A DNA stretch of 5,039 nt from Anaerolineaceae bacterium (GTDB lineage Bacteria > Chloroflexota > Anaerolineae > 4572-78): positions 1 to 5,039 of the forward strand of contig JANTHQ010000193.1 in NCBI GenBank assembly GCA_024762375.1, written 5' to 3'. Numbering within the stretch: the first letter of the stretch is position 1; every line of letters begins with the position of its first letter. Shown here piece by piece: positions 1-4,697 of this stretch. The position numbers were made by a program, and so were the translations under genes. The notes beneath the pieces are model-generated. The model saw only the letters and a list, made by a program, of their open reading frames with translations. It did not search any database and had not been told where the DNA came from.

Positions 1-1396
1 CCTGCCGAAAACTTTCGCGGGTGATGCGGTATATGGTGGCGCGCACGGTGCGTTTTTCCGGCGCGGCGAATCGTGCCAATTGAAAACGGTGGTACAAACT
101 GATACTGTGCGGCACGCGAATGGAGAAATCGGTGGGGTTGATGCGGATGGCTGCCTGTGCCACCGGTTCGGGGGGCAATGGTGTTTCGGGGTGCAGCAGC
201 GCATTTCCCAACGGCGATATTTTGAAAACAGTTGCGGGCAGCGTTTCGGCGGGCGCACCCAACTGAAGCACGCCCAGCGCAGGGAGGGTCACGGTCAGCA
301 GATGCCGAATCAACCGCCCTTCCACATCATCCCAATGGTCGAAACCCATCAACGGCGCGTCATTTTCATCGTAAATGTACCAACTGTCATAATCGCCATC
401 GGGGCGCTGAAAATCGGGTTCGGCCGTTTTGATGGTGGCGATAAAGCCATCAATGGACAACCAATCATGTGTTGGCACGAGCGCCAAATAGTGCAGTATC
501 CGCGAACGCCCCAGCAGCGGGCTGTTTTCCCAGCCGGTCGGTTTCGGCTTTAAACCGGGAACGTGCCATAAATCGTTCCATGTGGGGTCGGCGCGCCATG
601 TGTTTTGCAACAGCATCACTTGCGTTGCCGCGGAACTTTTCAGCCAGTCGCGGACGGTATCGGTGTGCAATTTCAACCGCCGCCCCTGTTTGCGCAAAAA
701 ATCCATCCGGCGCGCCAAATGCAAAATAAAGTCGAACCAGTGTTGGGCTGCAGACGTGTCATCGGCTGCGCCCGGTTGGCTGAATGTTTTGCGAATGGCA
801 TGTTGGTGGTTGGCGGGAATGATATCATCCGGCGAAAGATGGACGAAATGATTTTGCAGATAAACCAGCAAACAGAATAAATCTTCGCGGGCGATAGCGG
901 TGGCGGGCAGTTCCACGGTGGGGGTGGCAGCAATTTTCCAGTGGACAGCCGGTGTTTTCGGGGCAGAAAACGGCAATAGCGGCTGCACATCGGTGGGGAT
1001 GAACACGACTTCTTCCGGGCCATGCACCGTGTGATGGAAGCCTTTGGCAATCAAGCCGCGAAACCACAGGCTTTCGGCGGGGTTGACGGGATTTTCCCAC
1101 GGTTTTTCGCGCTGCAACCGGTTTGCGCCCATTTTTCGGATGGCGCCGTATGTGCGGGCGAATTTTCGCGTTTCAATAAACCCGCCGGCCATAACGATGC
1201 TGTGCAATGCCTCCGTTTCTTCCGCGGTTAAGTCTTGCCGAACAATTGCCATCGAGGCAGGGGAAAGCAGTTCGTCTGCCAGTGCGGCAATCGTTTCAGA
1301 TTTGCGGTTTTGGGGGATGGATGCGCCCCGATTGGCGGCTATGGCCTGTAATTCGGCTAAATTGTAATCGACAAAAGCATCTTTTAACGGTTTCAC
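1..1396 (-). CDS. Helicase-associated protein, XPB/Ssl2 N-terminal-like (partial, C-terminus missing)
   Basis: An open frame runs from a GTG at 1396 to the window edge with no stop, giving 465 residues. Residues 1-45 form a SAP-like helical segment (DYNLAELQAIAANRG, then a basic KSET turn). Residues 55-145 carry GGFIETRKFARTYGAIRKMG, then REKPWENP, AESLWFRGLI and EEVVFIPTDVQPLLP. I associate this pattern with bacterial 'helicase-associated domain' proteins. Residues 336-375 hold YDSWYIYDENDAPLMGF and HWDDVEGRLIRHLL. Residues 415-465 (INPTDFSIRVP, FQLARFA, ATIYRITRESFRQ) resemble the start of the XPB N-terminal-like domain (PF13625). No helicase motor motif is visible, and whether one follows is unknown. 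Function is inferred to involve DNA or nucleoprotein and is not established. GTG is chosen because the conserved N-terminus begins there, no Shine-Dalgarno is needed if the message is leaderless, and an in-frame TAG lies about 70 bases upstream. No ATG occurs between that stop and the GTG. The family assignment is from memory of sequence patterns. Confidence 0.75.
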   Translation of the reverse strand, partial: MKPLKDAFVDYNLAELQAIAANRGASIPQNRKSETIAALADELLSPASMAIVRQDLTAEETEALHSIVMAGGFIETRKFARTYGAIRKMGANRLQREKPWENPVNPAESLWFRGLIAKGFHHTVHGPEEVVFIPTDVQPLLPFSAPKTPAVHWKIAATPTVELPATAIAREDLFCLLVYLQNHFVHLSPDDIIPANHQHAIRKTFSQPGAADDTSAAQHWFDFILHLARRMDFLRKQGRRLKLHTDTVRDWLKSSAATQVMLLQNTWRADPTWNDLWHVPGLKPKPTGWENSPLLGRSRILHYLALVPTHDWLSIDGFIATIKTAEPDFQRPDGDYDSWYIYDENDAPLMGFDHWDDVEGRLIRHLLTVTLPALGVLQLGAPAETLPATVFKISPLGNALLHPETPLPPEPVAQAAIRINPTDFSIRVPHSISLYHRFQLARFAAPEKRTVRATIYRITRESFRQ

Positions 1397-1402
1397 GCTG
1401 TT

Positions 1403-1431
1403 ATTATACCGAACATCGCGCAAAAAATGAA
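1403..1431 (-). promoter_or_regulatory. Promoter of the helicase-associated gene, predicted leaderless
   Basis: A perfect TATAAT on the minus strand occupies 1403-1408. Six bases (AACAGC) separate it from the GTG at 1396, so a start site 7 bases past the box falls on the first base of the start codon. The -35 candidate TTCATT at 1426-1431 has a 17-base spacer but only three consensus matches. No purine-rich ribosome binding site lies upstream of the GTG, which agrees with a leaderless message. Confidence 0.5.
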
Positions 1432-1534
1432 TTTTACCGGTTGGTGAATCTCGGTCGGCTGGCTATAATAGCATGCACAGATAGATACGGCATGAGAGGT
1501 AAAACTATGTATGATGACCAACAACCGGTAAAAT
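1431..1534. repeat. 13-bp perfect inverted repeat spanning the DUF1232 promoter
   Basis: ATTTTACCGGTTG at 1431-1443 recurs exactly, as its reverse complement CAACCGGTAAAAT, at 1522-1534. Each arm contains the palindrome ACCGGT, and the two centres are 88 bp apart. The left arm overlaps the proposed -35 box of the plus-strand gene at 1441-1446 and its first base touches the weak minus-strand -35. The right arm lies in codons 6-10 of the DUF1232 gene. The left arm is upstream of the predicted transcription start, so an RNA hairpin is unlikely and a paired protein-binding site is the simpler reading. That role is inference. The repeat itself is directly visible. Confidence 0.55.
1441..1469 (+). 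promoter_or_regulatory. Promoter of the DUF1232-HTH operon
   Basis: TTGGTG at 1441-1446 and a perfect TATAAT at 1464-1469 are separated by 17 bases, the ideal sigma-70-type spacing. The -35 matches consensus at three of six positions. A start near 1476 would give a leader of about 31 bases containing the ribosome binding site GAGAGGT at 1494-1500. The promoter is divergent from the one for the helicase-associated gene, with the two predicted start sites about 80 bases apart. Confidence 0.65.
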
Positions 1535-1860
1535 CGAAGATGTGGGCTGGCTTTATGGCTGAATTGCGAAAAAACTGGCGGCTGTGGTGGGGGTTATTCA
1601 CTCATCCGCGAGTTTCGCTGCTGGTAAAATTGATTCCCGTGCTGGGCATGTTGTATTGGATTAACCCAATTGACCCGCTGCCGCCGCCATTGAACATGAC
1701 GCCCATTGATGACCTAACTGCAATTTTGCTTGGATTGAAACTTTTTGTAGAATTATCTCCACCAGACTTGGTTGCAGCGTTGCGTCACGAAATTGAATTT
1801 GGCGCAGATACCAATGATGAAGTGATTGACGCTTCGTACCGGGTGCTGGACGACGATTAG
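1507..1860 (+). CDS. DUF1232 (YkvA-like) small membrane-associated protein
   Basis: This 117-residue protein fits the DUF1232/YkvA family. Residues 34-53 (PRVSLLVKLIPVLGMLYWIN) are followed by NPIDPLPPPLN and the paired acid motif PIDDL at 66-70. A second hydrophobic helix (TAILLGLKLFVEL) leads into the SPP at 84-86, then a charged tail ends in DDD. Family members commonly carry a D-L-I-P-D-like turn; here it reads DPLPPP, so one acidic residue is replaced by proline. Two short hydrophobic stretches suggest membrane association, but no biochemical role is known for the family. The ATG at 1507 has GAGAGGT six bases upstream. The in-frame ATG at 1492 lies before that binding site and is disfavoured, and an open frame reaching back to 1207 precedes the promoter. 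The next gene follows after 30 bases on the same strand, so the two are probably co-transcribed. Confidence 0.85.
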   Translation: MYDDQQPVKSKMWAGFMAELRKNWRLWWGLFTHPRVSLLVKLIPVLGMLYWINPIDPLPPPLNMTPIDDLTAILLGLKLFVELSPPDLVAALRHEIEFGADTNDEVIDASYRVLDDD

Positions 1861-1890
1861 ATTATCACTAGCGAAAGGCCTCAATAATAT

Positions 1891-2610
1891 ATGCTTGACC
1901 CACAGCACATTTCGCTGACGGATGCGGCGGCGACCATTGATGTGTCGCCGTCTGTGTTGCGCCGGTGGCTGGATGAATTTTCTGATTTTTTATCGAATGC
2001 GACGGATACGGCGGAAGAAAATGGCGATGTTTTTCTTTCGGAAAAAGATGTTTCGCTGTTAAAAACCGCCAAAAGTAAGCTTGATGATGGGTTTTCGTTT
2101 GACCAAGTGCGACAACAGCTTGGTTCGGCAGAAACGGAAGATACACCCGAACAGCAGATTGTCGCAGCCCAAGAAGAAACTGCTATGGCGGCAATGACCT
2201 ACTTTTCGGAAGTGGTCGAAGAATTGCACAAAGGCCAGTTGAGTGTCTTGAACAGCCAAGCCGCCAATCGAGAGTTAATGGGCGTTTTGATTCAGGATAA
2301 CTTCAACCTAAAAGAAGAAAACAAACGTTTGCGCGAACGAATGCTGGATATCGAACGGCAGGTAAGCCAGCTGCGCCGTGATGAAATTTCCCGGCGGGAA
2401 GCGCTGCGTCGTGAAATTGAAACGAAACTGAGTGAAATTCGGATGCAGGTTATTCGCAATCCGGTAACGGTGCTGCACGAGCGAACCGGTTGTCTGGGGT
2501 GGTTGGTGGGTTCAAAAACCGATGTGAAAACCGTGCCCCAAAATAGCCCCGTTTCGCAAACACCGCCACCGCGAGCTGTCCCGCCCCGGCCGCCCGGCCC
2601 GCCCGAATAA
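1891..2610 (+). CDS. MerR-type HTH protein with coiled coil and Pro-rich tail
   Basis: The product has 239 residues. Residues 8-30 (SLTDAAATIDVSPSVLRRWL plus DEF) form a MerR-type helix-turn-helix. FLSEKDVSLLKTAKSKLDDG and SFDQVRQQL at 48-77 match the second helical half of that DNA-binding domain. Residues 85-188 are long, charged and heptad-like, with an R/E/L-rich core around 140-185 (KEENKRLRERMLDIE, QVSQLRRDEISRREALRREI), as expected for a dimeric coiled coil. A short hydrophobic GCLGWLVG patch at 200-207 precedes a tail (218-239) rich in proline. No effector-binding domain of classical MerR regulators is present. The layout recalls chromosome-anchoring proteins such as Bacillus RacA, but only the architecture is similar, so chromosome organisation is a guess and transcription regulation is equally open. 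AAAGG at 1874-1878 is a weak ribosome binding site, 12 bases from the ATG. The gene ends at a terminator. Confidence 0.75.
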   Translation: MLDPQHISLTDAAATIDVSPSVLRRWLDEFSDFLSNATDTAEENGDVFLSEKDVSLLKTAKSKLDDGFSFDQVRQQLGSAETEDTPEQQIVAAQEETAMAAMTYFSEVVEELHKGQLSVLNSQAANRELMGVLIQDNFNLKEENKRLRERMLDIERQVSQLRRDEISRREALRREIETKLSEIRMQVIRNPVTVLHERTGCLGWLVGSKTDVKTVPQNSPVSQTPPPRAVPPRPPGPPE

Positions 2611-2615
2611 AAAAT

Positions 2616-2642
2616 AAAAACCGCCAGCACGGCGGTTTTTTT
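2616..2642. terminator. Intrinsic terminator after the HTH gene, probably bidirectional
   Basis: The stem CCGCC (2621-2625) and GGCGG (2631-2635) encloses the loop AGCAC. An A-run on the left and seven T on the right (2636-2642) flank it, starting only a few bases past the stop codon at 2610. On the minus strand the same hairpin is followed by a long T-rich run, so it could also stop read-through from the ribonuclease D gene, whose stop lies about 220 bases away. Confidence 0.85.
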
Positions 2643-2680
2643 GTGCAACATATGAATCGACTGAAAAAAGGTTTAATTAA

Positions 2681-2823
2681 ACCACAGAGAACACAGAGTC
2701 ACAGAGAAAATAAGGGCTGATAGCCGCCGAGGCGGTGGTATTTGCAATTTGGAAGACAAACTTGAACGAAAGAACTAAAAACTCAAAAACTTTAAATTCT
2801 CCGGTTCTCTGCGCCTCTGTGGT
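2681..2823. repeat. ACAGAG-type inverted intergenic repeat (MITE-like)
   Basis: ACCACAGAG at 2681-2689 is matched perfectly by CTCTGTGGT at 2815-2823, forming 9-bp inverted ends. In the left arm the unit ACAGAG recurs at 2684, 2693 and 2701 (spacing 9 then 8). In the right arm its complement appears at 2815, with degenerate copies at 2807 and 2799 (spacing 8). The middle holds a small hairpin, CCGC-CGAG-GCGG at 2724-2735, and is A-rich near 2771-2797. GAGAAAA-TAAG-GGCTGA at 2704-2720 is echoed in inverted form, without the four middle bases, by TCAGCCTTTTCTC at 2830-2842. No coding frame is supported here. I recall CACAGAG-type intergenic repeats from many environmental bacterial genomes. Mobility is inference. 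The rest of the spacer 2643-2860 shows nothing else. Confidence 0.7.
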
Positions 2824-2860
2824 GAAAAATCAGCCTTTTCTCAGATAGGGCGTATATGGG

Positions 2861-3976
2861 TTACCGCGTTTTTAACACGGTCATGAGTTCATCGGCGTAT
2901 GTGGCAAATTGCCATTCGCCCAAAATTCCGGCTGTGGCTATTTCTGACGATGTTGCCGGGTTGAGCCGGGCAATGGCTTTCAGTGCTTCATTGGGCAGAA
3001 TCACATCCGGTTCAACCCCGCGCTCGGCAGCGAGTGTATTTCGCCAACTGCGCAGGCGTTCATATCGGGTCAGCGCGGAATTCGTCAATCCGTTGCGCCC
3101 GTTGCGCCGCCGCGAGGCTTCGGGGTGATGATTGTGCAGCAGGGCAATCAACCGGCGACTGTGCAGTTTCAACACAGTGCGGTGGATGCCATGAACTTTT
3201 TTCAGCGCAGACACGGTTTTGGGTTTGGTTTGCGCCAACTGGCACATCGCTGCGTCGGACATAATTTTAAATGGGGGAATGTTGAACTCTCGCGCAATGT
3301 CATCGCGAAAGACAAACACGGCTTGCAAAACGGCTTGGTCATCGGCAGAAAGCGAACGAGCGCCCCGCACCCGCCAAAAATCGGCGGGTGAAAATTCTTT
3401 GGCATGGGGGGTGATGCGCGTCAACCGTTTGAACGCGGCACGCGCTTCTGAAAGTCTATTCTGTTCGGCCAGCGCATCGAGTTGAATTTGGCGCAATTTG
3501 TGCAGATAATGCGTGTCCATATATGCGTAATTCAGCGCTTGAGCCGAGAGTGGCCGCTTTCCCCAATTGTATTGTTGAAATTTTTTGTTCAACTTGACAT
3601 GCAGATATGTTTCCAGCAAACTACCTAAACCAATCCGTGGCCACCCCAAAATTTTGGCGCTCACCATCGTGTCGAACAGGTTGGCAAAAGAAAAACCATA
3701 GTCACGCTTTAAGCTCAAAATATCGTATTCTGCTGCGTGGAAGATTTTTTGGATGTGTTTGGCGGCAAAAATGGCCGAAAGCGGCAAAATATTCACCGCC
3801 AGCGGGTCGATGATATAGTCTGTTTCGGGCGTGGAAATTTGAACCAAACAAACTTTTTCAAAATAACTGTACAGACTATCGCTTTCGGTATCGACGGCGA
3901 TAACCGGCGTATCGTTCAGTTGCGAAATAAGATTTTTTAATGCCGGTGGCGACGAAATGAATACATAATTTGCCAA
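2861..3976 (-). CDS. rnd: Ribonuclease D (DEDDy 3'-5' exoribonuclease with two HRDC domains)
   Basis: Counted from the TTG at 3976, the product has 371 residues, close to the E. coli enzyme. Ribonuclease D trims 3' ends of tRNA and other stable RNA precursors in the cytoplasm using two metal ions. Exo I is AVDTESDS with D29 and E31. Exo II is IFHAAEYDIL with D85. Exo III is NYAYMDTHYL with Y150 and D154, the DEDDy arrangement. LFDTMVSAKILG around 101-112 is the usual connecting motif. The first HRDC domain covers about 194-280 (FWRVRGARSLSADD to HSRRLIALL) and a second HRDC-like domain about 301-371 (RYERLRSWRNTLAAERGVEP, VILPNEALKAIARLNP), so both RNA-binding C-terminal domains are retained. 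The TTG start gives the typical N-terminus ANYVFISSPPAL. A further in-frame TTG at 4027 would add 17 residues but overlaps the promoter -10 box. No in-frame ATG lies between. The gene is divergent from the methyltransferase gene. Confidence 0.93.
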   Translation of the reverse strand: MANYVFISSPPALKNLISQLNDTPVIAVDTESDSLYSYFEKVCLVQISTPETDYIIDPLAVNILPLSAIFAAKHIQKIFHAAEYDILSLKRDYGFSFANLFDTMVSAKILGWPRIGLGSLLETYLHVKLNKKFQQYNWGKRPLSAQALNYAYMDTHYLHKLRQIQLDALAEQNRLSEARAAFKRLTRITPHAKEFSPADFWRVRGARSLSADDQAVLQAVFVFRDDIAREFNIPPFKIMSDAAMCQLAQTKPKTVSALKKVHGIHRTVLKLHSRRLIALLHNHHPEASRRRNGRNGLTNSALTRYERLRSWRNTLAAERGVEPDVILPNEALKAIARLNPATSSEIATAGILGEWQFATYADELMTVLKTR

Positions 3977-3986
3977 AACGATATGA

Positions 3987-3991
3987 CTCCT
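3987..3991 (-). promoter_or_regulatory. Ribosome binding site deciding the rnd TTG start
   Basis: AGGAG on the minus strand lies 10 bases upstream of the TTG at 3976. It is the only strong Shine-Dalgarno match in the rnd leader. The longer TTG candidate at 4027 has no binding site downstream of the predicted transcription start. Confidence 0.55.
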
Positions 3992-4026
3992 GCATGCTGT
4001 AACATGAAAAGATAGCAAGCGGTTCA

Positions 4027-4054
4027 ATCATAACAGATTTTAGGAGATTGCCAA
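4027..4054 (-). promoter_or_regulatory. rnd promoter with extended -10
   Basis: TTGGCA (minus strand, 4049-4054; five of six consensus positions) and TATGAT (4027-4032; five of six) are 16 bases apart. The -10 is preceded by TGT, the extended -10 signature. Transcription would start near 4020, leaving a leader of about 44 bases before the TTG at 3976. The element sits across the leader of the divergent methyltransferase gene, overlapping that gene's ribosome binding site at 4042-4046 on the other strand. Confidence 0.65.
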
Positions 4055-4058
4055 ATTA

Positions 4059-4667
4059 ATGGCCAGAAGAAGATCTTTTTTACCCGACCCGACAACCGAC
4101 CGTTTACCACCGCGTCAGCGCTGGGATGCTCGATATGCCCATTTTGAAGATTCCGGTTTACCCAGCCAGCCGCGCGATTTTTTGACCAGTTGGCTGCCAT
4201 CACTGCCGAAAGACGGCTTGGCGCTGGATATTGCTGCCGGTGCCGGGCGGCACAGTTTGGCGCTGGCGCAGCACGGCTTGCGCGTTCACGCGGTTGATAT
4301 TTCGCTGGAAGGTTTGAGGCGATTGAAAAAAAGCACGCGCCCGCCGGAGCAAATCGTCCCAATCGTGCTCGATTTGGAGCGCGGTTGGCTGCCTCATGCT
4401 GAATATGATGTTATTGTCAACTTTTTATTTTTAGAGCGGGCGGTTTTTCCGGCTATCAAACAACGGTTAAAAACAGGGGGTTGGTTGCTCATCGAAACAT
4501 TTACCGTGGAGCAATTGACATTGCCGCACAAAGCACATTTGCGGCGGCATTTTCTTCTGGAAACGCACGAACTCGCCGATATTTTTTCAGATATGGAAAT
4601 TGTTTTCTATAACGAAGGGTTGGCATACGGAAATTATACCGCGCAATTGGTAGCAAAAAAGAAATAA
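4059..4667 (+). CDS. Class I SAM-dependent methyltransferase, TehB-like
   Basis: The product has 202 residues. A basic N-terminus (ARRRSF) leads to RWDARYAHFE at 21-30, the W-x-x-R-Y opening common in TehB-type methyltransferases. Motif I is LALDIAAGAGRHSLALA (54-70), the glycine-rich SAM loop. VDIS at 79-82 supplies the acidic residue expected to bind the SAM ribose. LDLERGWLP (104-112) and YDVIVNFLFLER (116-127) are the motif III-IV region, and LKTGGWLLIETF (137-148) the following strand. The C-terminus has HFLLETHELADIF and the conserved-looking YNEGLAYGN. The fold is clear. The substrate is not, and a tellurite or thiol role should not be assumed. AGGAG at 4042-4046 lies 12 bases before the ATG, a rather long gap, and no in-frame alternative fits better. 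I see no convincing promoter for this gene in the 82-base gap to rnd. It ends at a strong terminator. Confidence 0.9.
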   Translation: MARRRSFLPDPTTDRLPPRQRWDARYAHFEDSGLPSQPRDFLTSWLPSLPKDGLALDIAAGAGRHSLALAQHGLRVHAVDISLEGLRRLKKSTRPPEQIVPIVLDLERGWLPHAEYDVIVNFLFLERAVFPAIKQRLKTGGWLLIETFTVEQLTLPHKAHLRRHFLLETHELADIFSDMEIVFYNEGLAYGNYTAQLVAKKK

Positions 4668-4697
4668 AAAATGCCCGCGCAACGGCGGGCTTTTTTT
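4666..4697. terminator. Bidirectional terminator between convergent genes
   Basis: GCCCGC at 4673-4678 pairs with GCGGGC at 4685-4690 around a six-base loop. It is flanked by an A-run (4666-4671) and seven T (4691-4697), so both strands read as hairpin plus U-tract. It overlaps the TAA of the methyltransferase gene and, on the right, the TAA of the minus-strand gene ending at 4696, so one element serves both transcripts with almost no spare sequence. Confidence 0.87.

Noticed and set aside
80..553. Plus-strand open frame of 157 residues at the left end
   Set aside because: It is the antisense shadow of the helicase-associated gene. The composition (H, Q, R and G rich) and the lack of a ribosome binding site argue against it, while the minus-strand frame has recognisable motifs throughout.
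1207..1506. N-terminal extension of the DUF1232 reading frame back to 1207
   Set aside because: It overlaps the antisense helicase-associated gene and precedes both the TATAAT at 1464 and the ribosome binding site at 1494. The extended residues are unlike the family.
2292..2651. Minus-strand open frame of 119 residues opposite the HTH gene
   Set aside because: It runs through the terminator hairpin and is rich in R and S as an antisense read of the coiled-coil codons. No start signal was found.
2681..2823. CRISPR array or tRNA-like element suggested by the short periodic ACAGAG units
   Set aside because: Units are only 8-9 bp apart with no spacers of CRISPR length and no cas genes, and no cloverleaf can be drawn. 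It is an interspersed inverted repeat.
3970..3998. Plus-strand promoter for the methyltransferase gene (TTGCCA at 3970, CATGCT at 3993)
   Set aside because: The -35 is good, but the -10 at the correct 17-base spacing matches only three of six positions, and better -10 candidates are at the wrong distance.
3977..4027. 17-residue extension of ribonuclease D to the TTG at 4027
   Set aside because: That codon overlaps the -10 box of the rnd promoter and has no binding site. The added residues do not resemble the family N-terminus.
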